Source: Bacteroidales bacterium UBA3754 (GTDB taxonomy: Bacteria; Bacteroidota; Bacteroidia; Bacteroidales; UBA1715). From it: a DNA stretch of 64,000 bases. The position numbers and the translations under genes were made by a program. This document shows, piece after piece, positions 1 through 9,434 of the stretch. Each line of letters starts with the position of its first letter. Within the stretch, counting starts at the first letter, position 1. The stretch is from contig DFGI01000080.1 of assembly GCA_002371705.1 (NCBI GenBank), positions 38,402-102,401 of the forward strand, in the 5' to 3' direction. The notes beneath the pieces are model-generated. The model did not search any database. It saw only the letters and a program-made list of their open reading frames with translations, and was not told the DNA's origin.

Positions 1-1830
1 CTGGTTGATTATTGCAATGTGTTGCATCTTCCGCTGAAATTCACGTTTGTGAATAATCCTTTATACGACCAAACAAATTATATCTATAGTATTTACTGTG
101 CGAAAGAACACTTGCGGAACGACGATATTATTCTGATGCATGGCGACTTGGTGTTCGAGAATTTAGTAATGGAAGCTGTTGTTGATTCTCCGAACAGCTG
201 TATGGTGGTAAGCAGCTCGCTCCCTTTGCCTGAAAAGGATTTCAAGGCGGTTGTCACCAATGGACGAATTGAAAAAATTGGCATAGAATTTTTTGAAAAT
301 GCCGTGGCGGCGCAACCATTATACAAAATCAAAAAAGAAGATTGGTTGGTTTGGCTGGGAAATATTGAAACATTTTGCGAGAACAACAACCGCAAGTGCT
401 ATGCGGAGAATGCGTTCAACGAGGTTTCCAATCAATGCAACATATATCCGTGCGATGTACACGATATGCTTTGTGCGGAGATTGACACTCCTGAAGATTT
501 GAAAATCGTAAGCGAAAAACTGGTGGCGGTCAACGAACGGACGGTGTATATGTGTTTTTCCACAGAATATATCCATTCCGGGCATACGGCAATCATCAAC
601 AAGGCTCGTCGTTTGGGACGCTTGATAATCGGAATCCTCTCCGACGAGGCGGTTGCAAGCTACAAACGATTTCCGTTGATACCATTTGAGGAACGTAAGG
701 CTCTATTTGAAAACATTGCCGGCGTGGAACGGGTTGTGGAACAAAAAATGTTGTCGTATGCCGAAAATCTTCGCTGGCTGAAGCCCGATTATGTGGTGCA
801 CGGAAACGATTGGGTTGAGGGTTTCCAGAAACCGATTCGTCAGGAAGTGTGCGATGTGTTGTCGGAATATGGCGGTAAACTGGTGGAATATCCTTATACC
901 AATAACCCAAAATATAAGGAATTGGACGCAAACCATCGTTCCGAAGCCTCTATGCCCGACGTGCGGCGGGGAAGGTTGCGTAAACTCATCAATATGAAGG
1001 GTTTAGTGACAGCTTTGGAAGCGCACAGCGGCATTACGGGTTTGATTGTTGAAAACACCAAAGTGCTTCAGGACGGAAAAACCTACCAATTCGACGCAAT
1101 GTGGGTTTCGTCGCTTTGCGATTCAACGGCGAAAGGAAAACCCGACATTGAGCTGGTTGATATGACATCGCGTTTCCGTACCATCGACGATATTATGGAG
1201 GTTACTACCAAACCTATCATTTTCGACGGCGATACGGGAGGTTTGACGGAGCATTTTGTTTATACTGTCCGTTCTTTGGAACGTATGGGCGTTTCTATGG
1301 TTATCATAGAAGACAAGACTGGATTGAAGAAAAATTCCCTATTTGGCACCGAAGTTAAGCAAACGCAGGCATCCATTCCTGATTTTTGCGAAAAGATTCG
1401 GGCGGGAAAAAATTCCCAAAAGACCAAAGAATTTATGATTTGCGCGCGTATTGAATCACTGATTTTGGAACGAGGAATGGCCGATGCGTTGGAACGTGCC
1501 TTTGCTTTCAGTGAGGCTGGCGCTGATGCCATTATGATTCATTCACGCAAAAAGGACCCCTCGGAAATTTTTGAATTTGTGGAAAAATTCCGCGAAAAAA
1601 ATACCACAACACCAATAGTGGTCGTTCCAACATCGTTTAACACGGTGACGGAAGCGGAATTCAAAAAACGTGGCGTAAATGTCGTTATTTATGCAAACCA
1701 ACTCACACGCACGGGATTTCCTGCAATGCAGGACGCGGCCCGAACAATTTTGGAGAACCACCGTGCTAAGGAATGCGACGATAAATGTATGTCTATCAAG
1801 GATATAATCACATTGATTCCTGAAGAATAA
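1..1830 (+). CDS. Phosphoenolpyruvate mutase fused to two nucleotidyltransferase domains (5' partial)
   Basis: The frame is open from base 1, so the true start lies left of the window; a GTG at 19 is only an internal codon. At least 609 residues are present. The first ~170 residues look like the C-terminal half of a sugar-phosphate/LicC-type nucleotidyltransferase (HGDLVFEN near residue 47). Residues ~180-305 resemble a cytidylyltransferase fold with HSGH in place of HxGH. The last ~280 residues are PEP mutase, with the signature EDKTGLKKNS starting near residue 437 and DGDTGG before it. PEP mutase isomerises phosphoenolpyruvate to phosphonopyruvate, making the C-P bond. The attached nucleotidyltransferase parts suggest CMP activation of the finished phosphonate. 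The next gene follows after 27 bases and encodes the next pathway step, so an operon is likely. Confidence 0.88.
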   Translation: MVDYCNVLHLPLKFTFVNNPLYDQTNYIYSIYCAKEHLRNDDIILMHGDLVFENLVMEAVVDSPNSCMVVSSSLPLPEKDFKAVVTNGRIEKIGIEFFENAVAAQPLYKIKKEDWLVWLGNIETFCENNNRKCYAENAFNEVSNQCNIYPCDVHDMLCAEIDTPEDLKIVSEKLVAVNERTVYMCFSTEYIHSGHTAIINKARRLGRLIIGILSDEAVASYKRFPLIPFEERKALFENIAGVERVVEQKMLSYAENLRWLKPDYVVHGNDWVEGFQKPIRQEVCDVLSEYGGKLVEYPYTNNPKYKELDANHRSEASMPDVRRGRLRKLINMKGLVTALEAHSGITGLIVENTKVLQDGKTYQFDAMWVSSLCDSTAKGKPDIELVDMTSRFRTIDDIMEVTTKPIIFDGDTGGLTEHFVYTVRSLERMGVSMVIIEDKTGLKKNSLFGTEVKQTQASIPDFCEKIRAGKNSQKTKEFMICARIESLILERGMADALERAFAFSEAGADAIMIHSRKKDPSEIFEFVEKFREKNTTTPIVVVPTSFNTVTEAEFKKRGVNVVIYANQLTRTGFPAMQDAARTILENHRAKECDDKCMSIKDIITLIPEE

Positions 1831-1857
1831 GTTCCATGAACCTATAGTATTTGAAAT

Positions 1858-4101
1858 ATGATACAGCCAAAATTTTTCTATGATACACTATCATCGTATG
1901 GCATTAATTTCTTTGCTGGCGTGCCCGATTCATTGTTGAAGAATCTATGCGCCTACATCACCGACCATGCCGACGATTCCCATAACATTATTGCCGCTAA
2001 CGAAGGAGGTGCAATGGGACTTGCAGCCGGGCACTATCTGGCAACGGGACAGATTCCTGTTGTATATATGCAGAATAGTGGTGAAGGAAATATCATCAAT
2101 CCGCTTGCGTCACTCACCGACCCCGATGTGTATAATATACCCGTGCTGCTGGTGATTGGTTGGCGAGGCAAACCGGGCGTTCACGACGAGCCACAGCACG
2201 TTAAACAAGGGAAAATCACCACCGACTTACTTTCTGTGATGGGTGTTGATTTTTCAGTCCTTTCAAAAGACGAGGAAACCGCGGCGGAACAAATAAAAAA
2301 GGCTGTTGCATATATGCGCGACACAAAACAGTGTTACGCTTTGGTGATTGAAAAAGACACATTTGACAGCTATCAATTGTCTAAATCCGATTCGCAGGCG
2401 GGGCTTTCCCTTTCACGGGAGGAGGCTATTCAAACAGTTGCCGCCGCTCTTGGCGAAAAAGATGCCATAGTTTCTACCACAGGTATGATTTCGCGCGAGT
2501 TGTTTGAATACCGCACAGCAATGAATCAAGGCCACGAACGCGATTTTTTGACCGTTGGTTCCATGGGACATGCTTCGCAAATTGCGTTGGGCATCGCGCT
2601 GGAGAAACCAGATCGTGGCGTTTGGTGCTTCGACGGCGATGGCGCGGCGATTATGCACATGGGAAGTATGGCGATTGTGGCGCAGAAATCACCTAAAAAT
2701 TACGTGCATGTTGTTTTTAACAATGGTGCGCACGATTCCGTCGGCGGTCAGCCAACGGTTGGCTTAAAAATCAACATTCCTGCCATAGCCAAGGCTGTGG
2801 GCTACAAACACGCCTTTTCTGTGGAAACAAAAGATGACTTGCTGAAACAGTTGGCAAAGGTCCGTCTGCTTTTAGTAAATGACGAGGGACCGATTTTTCT
2901 TCAGGTTTGCGTGAAAAAAGGGAACCGTAAGGATTTGGGACGTCCTACCACAACACCAATACAAAATAAAGAAGCATTAATGGATTTCCTAAAAAAAATA
3001 AGTATGCAACAAATAGTTGACGGCATTGGGACACTACAAACAGTTCTTGCAGGAAGCAAGAAAATTTTTCTTGTTTGTGGCCATTCGTTTTCTTCGTTAA
3101 GCATCAAAAACGATTTTGAAAATGTGCATATTCCGTATGTGAAATTCGATAGTTTCACACCAAATCCATCGTATGACGAAGTTTGTAACGGCATTGATGT
3201 GTTCAATGCGGAAAACTGCGACACCATTGTGGCTATTGGCGGTGGGAGTTGTATGGATGTTGCAAAATGTATAAAATTATTTTGCCGAATGTCGAAAGAT
3301 AAACCGTATTTGGAGCAGGAATACTCCGACACGGGAATCCCGTTGATTGCCATTCCCACAACAGCGGGTTCAGGAAGCGAAAGCACTCGTTTTGCGGTTA
3401 TTTATTACGAAGGCAAAAAACAAAGTGTAACGCACGAAAGCATCATTCCCAATGTGGCGATTTTAGAGCCAAGCGTATTGAAGCCATTGCCTCTCTATCA
3501 AAAAAAATGTACGCTGATGGATGCGCTTTGTCAGGGAATTGAGGCCTGGTGGTCGGTAAATTCAACTGATGGCAGCAAACGGTTGTCAAAACAAGCCGTG
3601 GAAACAATCATGCACTGGTGGCGGGAATATATTTTCGAAAACAGCGATGAATCGGCAAAACATATTATGCAGGCTGCAAATCTTGCCGGGCAAGCCATTT
3701 GTATAACCCAAACCACAGCAGCCCACGCGTTTAGCTATAAAATAACGTCATTGTATAATATTCCTCACGGATACGCCGTGGCTGTTTGTTTGCCCAAAAT
3801 ATGGCGATATATGGCGGCGAACCTCAACAAGTGCGTTGACACACGGGGGGAAAACTATGTGGAGCAGATTTTCACCGATATTGCTACGGCAATGGGGTTC
3901 GAAAATGTACCAGCTGCGATTGACGGATTTGAACACATTCTAACAGAAATGGCTTTGGTAAATCCCACTTCAGACACACGTCGTCGAAGCGCAGAAATAG
4001 AGGTATTATCCACGTCGGTGAATCCAATCCGATTGAAAAACAATCCCATTGAACTCGACAACGACGCAATTAGAAGTTTGTATGAACAAATAATTTTGTG
4101 A
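1858..4101 (+). CDS. Phosphonopyruvate decarboxylase fused to iron-type phosphonoacetaldehyde reductase
   Basis: A 747-residue two-enzyme protein. Residues 1 to ~375 are a thiamine-diphosphate decarboxylase of the phosphonopyruvate type: GVPDSLLK at the N-terminus, an ANEGGAMG loop, and the ThDP motif GDG...NN ending in FNNGAHDSVGGQ. Residues ~385-747 are an iron-dependent alcohol dehydrogenase: GGGSCMDVAK, PTTAGSGSE, then DALCQGIEAWW and HGYAVAVCLP, which carry the expected metal-ligand positions (a Gln stands where many family members have the first His). The expected reactions are phosphonopyruvate to phosphonoacetaldehyde plus CO2, then reduction to 2-hydroxyethylphosphonate. No aminotransferase is adjacent, which favours the alcohol over 2-aminoethylphosphonate. 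The gene sits between PEP mutase and a glycosyltransferase, 4 bases before the latter. Confidence 0.88.
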   Translation: MIQPKFFYDTLSSYGINFFAGVPDSLLKNLCAYITDHADDSHNIIAANEGGAMGLAAGHYLATGQIPVVYMQNSGEGNIINPLASLTDPDVYNIPVLLVIGWRGKPGVHDEPQHVKQGKITTDLLSVMGVDFSVLSKDEETAAEQIKKAVAYMRDTKQCYALVIEKDTFDSYQLSKSDSQAGLSLSREEAIQTVAAALGEKDAIVSTTGMISRELFEYRTAMNQGHERDFLTVGSMGHASQIALGIALEKPDRGVWCFDGDGAAIMHMGSMAIVAQKSPKNYVHVVFNNGAHDSVGGQPTVGLKINIPAIAKAVGYKHAFSVETKDDLLKQLAKVRLLLVNDEGPIFLQVCVKKGNRKDLGRPTTTPIQNKEALMDFLKKISMQQIVDGIGTLQTVLAGSKKIFLVCGHSFSSLSIKNDFENVHIPYVKFDSFTPNPSYDEVCNGIDVFNAENCDTIVAIGGGSCMDVAKCIKLFCRMSKDKPYLEQEYSDTGIPLIAIPTTAGSGSESTRFAVIYYEGKKQSVTHESIIPNVAILEPSVLKPLPLYQKKCTLMDALCQGIEAWWSVNSTDGSKRLSKQAVETIMHWWREYIFENSDESAKHIMQAANLAGQAICITQTTAAHAFSYKITSLYNIPHGYAVAVCLPKIWRYMAANLNKCVDTRGENYVEQIFTDIATAMGFENVPAAIDGFEHILTEMALVNPTSDTRRRSAEIEVLSTSVNPIRLKNNPIELDNDAIRSLYEQIIL

Positions 4102-4105
4102 TGCA

Positions 4106-5236
4106 ATGACACATGTTTTACACATATCCCAGGCTGATGGCGGTGTAGCTGTTTATCTGCAAATGTTGTTAAAGCATTTGGACAAACAGAAAATCACCAA
4201 CAGTTTGGTGTGTGCCCAGCAATTCATTTCCGACGATTTCACGCCGTTAATTTCTGATTTTCAGCAAATTGAAATGGTTCGTGAGATTTCTCCCAAAAAA
4301 GATTTGCAGGCTGTGTTTCGTCTTCGGAAATGTATCAAACAGGTGAATCCCGATATTGTATATTGCCACAGCAGCAAAGCTGGCGCATTGGGAAGGCTTG
4401 CCGTGCTGGGAATGCGGAAACCCGTGGTGTATAATGCGCACGGATGGGCGTTCAATATGAAATGTTCACGAACTAAAGTGTTGATTTACAAATACGTGGA
4501 GAAAATTTTGGCATATTTCACGGATACAATCATCTGCATTTCCGATTTTGAAAAAGAATCCGCTTTACGAAACGGCGTGGGTAATCAACAAAAGTTGCAT
4601 GTAATCTACAATGGTGTTGATGTTGAGGCAATTGAGACAAATATTTCCACAACGAAACTGTCACGAAATCAATTGAATATCCCCGAAAATGCCTTTGTGG
4701 TGGGAATGATTGGACGAATTTCCGACCAAAAAGCCCCCGATTCATTTGTAAAAATGGCGGAGATAATCAAACGTTCTATTCCCGAAGCGTTTTTTGTTAT
4801 TGTAGGCGACGGTCCCGATAGAGCGGAAATTGAATCAATGATTCAAGCGAAAGGGTTACACGATTCGTTTTTCATTTCTGGTTGGGTATCGAATCCCAAC
4901 GATTATATGGCGTTGTTCGATGTGGGCGTGTTGCTTTCGCGGTGGGAAGGCTTCGGCTATGCCATTGTGGAATATATGGTGGCGAAGAAACCTGTTGTGG
5001 CAACCCGTGTCGATGCGATTCCCAACATTGTGGAAACCGGGAAAAATGGTCTTCTTGTTGCGGTTGATGATTTTGAAGATGCCGCGGCACAAGTCATACG
5101 GCTACATTCCAGCAGCGAATTGCGTAACACATTGATAGCCAACGGCTACGGACTCGCCTGCCGACGGTTCTCTATTCAACGTGTTGCAAAAGAACACGAA
5201 GATTTGTTTGATGCGTTACAAAATAGAGGCAAATAA
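4106..5236 (+). CDS. Glycosyltransferase family 4 protein
   Basis: A 376-residue GT4/GT-B enzyme. The N-terminal acceptor domain has HISQADGGVAVYLQMLLKHL, and VVYNAHGWAF around residue 110. The C-terminal nucleotide-sugar domain has IGRISDQKAPD, IVGDGPDRAEIE and the E-x7-E element EGFGYAIVE, which holds the donor sugar. It begins 4 bases after the decarboxylase/reductase gene, so it is probably cotranscribed with the phosphonate genes and may build the glycan that receives the phosphonate. Donor and acceptor cannot be read from the sequence. There is no membrane segment; it should act at the cytoplasmic face of the inner membrane. Confidence 0.85.
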   Translation: MTHVLHISQADGGVAVYLQMLLKHLDKQKITNSLVCAQQFISDDFTPLISDFQQIEMVREISPKKDLQAVFRLRKCIKQVNPDIVYCHSSKAGALGRLAVLGMRKPVVYNAHGWAFNMKCSRTKVLIYKYVEKILAYFTDTIICISDFEKESALRNGVGNQQKLHVIYNGVDVEAIETNISTTKLSRNQLNIPENAFVVGMIGRISDQKAPDSFVKMAEIIKRSIPEAFFVIVGDGPDRAEIESMIQAKGLHDSFFISGWVSNPNDYMALFDVGVLLSRWEGFGYAIVEYMVAKKPVVATRVDAIPNIVETGKNGLLVAVDDFEDAAAQVIRLHSSSELRNTLIANGYGLACRRFSIQRVAKEHEDLFDALQNRGK

Positions 5237-5255
5237 CATATGCCCCTATTGGAAT

Positions 5256-8200
5256 TTATTCCACCACAACTTTCACCGCCTTGTTGCCGACAATCACAAT
5301 GTAGATGCCTTTTTCAACATTGAATGATTTAACAGCTTCGTTGTTTCCTTTGGCACGGACGATTGTCTGACCAATAGCGTTGCAGATTACAATCTGATTT
5401 TCTCCAGCATTTTCAACTACGATTGCGTTGTGTGCCGCATACACGTTCACAGGTTTTTCTTCTACAAAAGAAATTGCTGTTTTGTTTTCAACTTCGGCAA
5501 TGTTGCTGATTGCCAAATTGAACGGCCCACTTTCTGCTTTTACGAATGGATCGTTAATATCAATCGTATTAGGCAATTCAACGCCGACATAATATGAGAT
5601 GGTTCCTTGTGCAGGTTGTAAATCGGTGTAAGTCAATACACTTGAATTGACTTTCTTGATTTCTTCCACGCCATCTTTCGTTACACGGAAAATGGAGTAT
5701 GTCAAGAAATCGAATCCTTCGTATGCCGTCCACGAAAGGTTGTTTTCGGTGCCGATACTTTTGTTTTTCTGTAAATGTATCGTTTTGTGGCTTGGACTCA
5801 GCTCCGATTGCTTTCCGCAGTTGTCGGTAGCCGAAATCTTATATCGGTACGGAAATTCAAGACTGTTGGCAGTCACATCAACGTAGATGCTTGTCTCGTT
5901 ATATTGCACGTCGTCTAATTTTACATATTCACCTAATCTTTCTGTTTCTCGGTATATTGTGTAAAAGTCGATTGCCTCCGATGCTTCTTTTTGCCAGATA
6001 ATCAAGTTGTACGGCGATTGTTCCTGACTTACCGACACCAAAGCCAATTCTGGTTGATATTTGAACGATTCATATTTGATTTCTGTTTCATCGGTTATCG
6101 TACAACCGTAATAATCGGTAATGGTGAACGTGTATGTGCCTTCCGCCAAGTTCTCACGTTTCAAATCAGTGCTTCCATCCTCCCACGAATATTCAACTGG
6201 CTCGTTTCCTTTTTCATACGAAATTGTGATTTCGCCCACATCGTGGCCGCAGATTGCATTTTTGAAATCTTTGGTAAGGACTGGCTTGTTGCTTTCGTCT
6301 TTGGTCAATTCCGCATAGTTGGTGTATTCACAGCCGTATGTGTCGGTCACCTTTAATTTATACGTTCCTGCCGAAAGTCCATTCTGGTCTTTTGAGATAA
6401 CATCCGATGAATGTCGCCACATAAATTTTATTTCGTCAATTTGGAATTGCATTGAGCTTTGATATTCTTCCGCTCCTCGGTACGACCAGTAGAAATTCTT
6501 AGGAGCAAAACCTTCATCGAAATAATATGTTACCAAAGTCCAGTCTTCGTGTTTTGGTATTGTTCTCGTGAACATATCTTCTCCCATGGCTCGAAATTCG
6601 ATATTCTCACCCTTGTGGTAGAACGAAATTCCATCAACTAAACTTGTCATACCGCCAAGTTCAGCACCTATATAGGTATATAATCCTGCCAAGTCGCCCA
6701 TGATGTTTTTGCTTATCGACGATGCTTTTATAATTACAGAATGAGCTGTTCCCAACGCACCGTCGTCTGCAATTCCCGAACCGTCGGTTTTTGTGGTTCC
6801 TCCGTAATTGGCATCGTTGAATATGATAAAGTTAGTGTATATCTCGTTTGTTAATCCATCTTCAAAATTACTAACAAGTTCTGGCTGAATAGTACTCCAC
6901 GTAAACGAATATGGCTCCGTTCCGCTTTTGACGGTTGTAGTGATTTCTCCATTTTGGGTTTCACAGATAGGATTTTTTATGTCGAATGAAAATTTAGGCA
7001 AAACGTTGTAATTCTTTTCAAGTGTGGCAGTTTCCGATGTGGCACAACCGTATGCGTCGGTAACGGTTAGGGTATATTCGCCTTCTGCCAGATTTTCTCT
7101 GTCTTTGTCGGTTGCACCGTCAGACCATTTGTAGGTGTATGGTTCAGCTCCTTCACCCACCGTTGCTGTAATGGTACCGTTTTCAGTTTCGCAGATAGGA
7201 TTTGTTGATGTCAATTCAACAGAAGGCACAACAGAGAAATCTTTGTTCAAAGATGTTGTTGCGATTGTCTTACATCCATAACTGTCGGTTACGGAGAACA
7301 TGTATTGACCAGCAGCTAAATTTTGCACCTCTTTTTCCGATGAGAACGATTCGGCATCGTCGTCGTATGCCAAAATGGATAGTTCGTCTATCCAGAAATC
7401 AGGATTGGTATTTATATTCCAGTATATTTCACTTATGTATGGTATTTGATATGGTGCAATATTCATTTCTTGCCATGAAAGGTCAACTTTCGTCCAATCG
7501 CTATGATACGGAATTGTGAAATTCCCATTTGATTCATAACCATCAATAGAGATATTGAATTCAGCCGACGAACCTTTGTGGTAGAACGAAACCCCGTAAG
7601 AGTTAGATGTCGCGTGGTTTAAAGATAGTTCATCGGATAGATATAATTGCAGTAGGTATATTACATTGTCATTTTCATTACCTTGTACGTGAATAGCTTG
7701 TTCAGAGCTGGCTGCACCACTATTTTCGATGGGAATATCAATCATGGAATAATCTCCATTTTCTATGTAGATTTCCCATAGATAGAATTGGTTGTTGGTT
7801 ATCCCATTTTCAAAGTTCTCAAACGTGGATTCTTTTATCTTTGTCTTGCCCCAATTATAGGTATATGGTTCTGTTCCTTCGCTCACCGTTGCTGTAATTG
7901 TACCATTTTCTGTCTCGCAAATTGGATCGGTAGGATCCAACGAAATCTGTGGCATATTGTCATCGATAGGCGAAAGGGTAACGTATGTTCTATCCGAAGT
8001 ATATCCTTCTGCATCTGTGGCAACAAAATAATATTCTCCAGCTGTCATTCTAGTACGAGGATTGTCGGTGTTATCATCGTTCCAAAGTATGGTGTATGGA
8101 CCAACGCCGTTGATTACATCAAAAGAAGCCGAACCTGTTGCCGAGGTACAGATTGGTTTTACTGTTTCTAAATTGAGAATTTTGGGCTTTTTGCCAAATG

Positions 8201-9326
8201 TAGCTATAAACGAAGTGTCTTTTGTTACTGTTATGGTACGTGGGTTTTCCTTATTGCCATCGTTCCAACTGCCAAATTGGTAATCGCTCTCGTTTGTTGA
8301 CGTTGCCGTTAAAACCATTGTAAATTCATCGTCGCAGGCATTCTCCAACTCAATAGTGACAACTCCATATTCAGAGTTTGATGAACTTACGGAAAATTTA
8401 TGCGATGAGGTTGCCAAGTTTGATTTGTATGGTATCCAATCCTCGTCGTTCATATAATTTTCAATCGCGTCACATGGCACGTAGATTTTGACATCCTCAG
8501 GGAAAGCATTTTCTCCTAAAGCAGGAGGAGTTTGTGATTCAATAAAGATAGTATGTAAATTTTCACAATTATTAAATGCGTCCACATCAATATCTATTAC
8601 AGAAGCAGGAATAACAATTGACGTGAGACTTTTACAAGATTGAAACGATTCTTTCCCAATAGTGGTAAGGGTATTAGGGAAAGCTATGGAAGACAAGCTG
8701 TAACAGCTTGAAAATGTACTTTCTCTGATTTTAGTAAGACCATCGGGAAGTTTTACTGATTTCAGATTATAACAGAGATAGAATACGGACGTACCCATTG
8801 TAGTGACGGAGTTTGGAATTTCTATAGATTCCAAATTTTCACAACCCCAAAACAGACCTTCACAGAGATTTGTAAGGGAGTTTGAAAGCGTTATGGATTG
8901 TAGATTTTTACACTCTGCAAACGCATAGTTAAGTTCCTCAAGGGAATTAGGAAGTACAACGTTTTTTAATTTAGTACATGATTGAAATGCCTGGTCTCCA
9001 ATAACCTTGACACCTTCTTGTATTGTTACAGATGTTAATTTCGTGCAATTGTAAAAAGGTCGATCGTATCTTTTCCCGACTCCTATCACAGTGTACGTTT
9101 CCCCATCGTATTCCACTGTTCCAGGAATAATCAAATCTCCAACTGGTGGATTTTCATACGGCTCATTTGTGTTTTTTTCATAAGTTACATTAACTGTTTT
9201 ATCTTCTTGAGAAATAATGTCGTAATATAACATGTGTCCACTTGGACTTTCAGCCGAAAATTGATACGCATTTGCCTGAACTGCCGCAAAAACGGCTACC
9301 AATAAAGGGAAGAAAAGTTTTTTCAT
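5256..9326 (-). CDS. Secreted BspA-type LRR / SprB-repeat surface protein with T9SS C-terminal domain
   Basis: A 1356-residue exported protein. Residues 1-20 are a signal peptide ending ANA. Residues ~60-285 are BspA-like leucine-rich repeats (units such as FQSCKSLTSIVIPASV). After a short beta domain around 330-380 come SprB-type repeats recognisable by PICETENG...EPYTYNW and DAYGC, near 390, 465, 705, 775 and 1010. Two related inserts of roughly 150 residues (near 495-660 and 805-965), each with a FYHKG motif, interrupt the series and look like jelly-roll domains. FN3-like sequence lies near 1085-1270. The last ~65 residues (NVYAAHNAIVVENA...KGIYIVIVGNKAVKVVVE) match a T9SS type A sorting domain. 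It is likely anchored at the cell surface for adhesion. It converges on the glycosyltransferase gene. Confidence 0.85.
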   Translation of the reverse strand: MKKLFFPLLVAVFAAVQANAYQFSAESPSGHMLYYDIISQEDKTVNVTYEKNTNEPYENPPVGDLIIPGTVEYDGETYTVIGVGKRYDRPFYNCTKLTSVTIQEGVKVIGDQAFQSCTKLKNVVLPNSLEELNYAFAECKNLQSITLSNSLTNLCEGLFWGCENLESIEIPNSVTTMGTSVFYLCYNLKSVKLPDGLTKIRESTFSSCYSLSSIAFPNTLTTIGKESFQSCKSLTSIVIPASVIDIDVDAFNNCENLHTIFIESQTPPALGENAFPEDVKIYVPCDAIENYMNDEDWIPYKSNLATSSHKFSVSSSNSEYGVVTIELENACDDEFTMVLTATSTNESDYQFGSWNDGNKENPRTITVTKDTSFIATFGKKPKILNLETVKPICTSATGSASFDVINGVGPYTILWNDDNTDNPRTRMTAGEYYFVATDAEGYTSDRTYVTLSPIDDNMPQISLDPTDPICETENGTITATVSEGTEPYTYNWGKTKIKESTFENFENGITNNQFYLWEIYIENGDYSMIDIPIENSGAASSEQAIHVQGNENDNVIYLLQLYLSDELSLNHATSNSYGVSFYHKGSSAEFNISIDGYESNGNFTIPYHSDWTKVDLSWQEMNIAPYQIPYISEIYWNINTNPDFWIDELSILAYDDDAESFSSEKEVQNLAAGQYMFSVTDSYGCKTIATTSLNKDFSVVPSVELTSTNPICETENGTITATVGEGAEPYTYKWSDGATDKDRENLAEGEYTLTVTDAYGCATSETATLEKNYNVLPKFSFDIKNPICETQNGEITTTVKSGTEPYSFTWSTIQPELVSNFEDGLTNEIYTNFIIFNDANYGGTTKTDGSGIADDGALGTAHSVIIKASSISKNIMGDLAGLYTYIGAELGGMTSLVDGISFYHKGENIEFRAMGEDMFTRTIPKHEDWTLVTYYFDEGFAPKNFYWSYRGAEEYQSSMQFQIDEIKFMWRHSSDVISKDQNGLSAGTYKLKVTDTYGCEYTNYAELTKDESNKPVLTKDFKNAICGHDVGEITISYEKGNEPVEYSWEDGSTDLKRENLAEGTYTFTITDYYGCTITDETEIKYESFKYQPELALVSVSQEQSPYNLIIWQKEASEAIDFYTIYRETERLGEYVKLDDVQYNETSIYVDVTANSLEFPYRYKISATDNCGKQSELSPSHKTIHLQKNKSIGTENNLSWTAYEGFDFLTYSIFRVTKDGVEEIKKVNSSVLTYTDLQPAQGTISYYVGVELPNTIDINDPFVKAESGPFNLAISNIAEVENKTAISFVEEKPVNVYAAHNAIVVENAGENQIVICNAIGQTIVRAKGNNEAVKSFNVEKGIYIVIVGNKAVKVVVE

Positions 9327-9364
9327 AAGAATGACTCTATCTGTTTATCACTTATTTTTCGGCG

Positions 9365-9372
9365 CAAAAATA
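9365..9372 (-). promoter_or_regulatory. TAnnTTTG promoter box for the LRR/SprB gene
   Basis: The minus strand reads TATTTTTG here, about 39 bases before the ATG at 9326. It matches the Bacteroidota -7 consensus; activity is inferred. Confidence 0.5.
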
Positions 9373-9410
9373 CACTTTTTTTGAAAACGAGAATACGTCG
9401 GGAAATTTCC

Positions 9411-9418
9411 TATTTTTG
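9411..9418 (+). promoter_or_regulatory. TAnnTTTG promoter box for the ygiQ-like gene
   Basis: TATTTTTG lies 17-24 bases before the GTG at 9435. If used, transcription starts near 9425, which rules out the upstream TTG at 9381 and supports the GTG as the start. Confidence 0.45.
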
Positions 9419-9434
9419 CAAAAATCATTTGCAA

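Noticed and set aside
5223..5249. Hairpin at the end of the glycosyltransferase gene
   Set aside because: The stem ATAGAGGCA/TGCCCCTAT has a mismatch and no T-run, and overlaps the stop codon, so it is not called as a terminator.
9381..9434. TTG start for the ygiQ-like gene
   Set aside because: It precedes a good TAnnTTTG box, and the extra residues do not resemble the family N-terminus.
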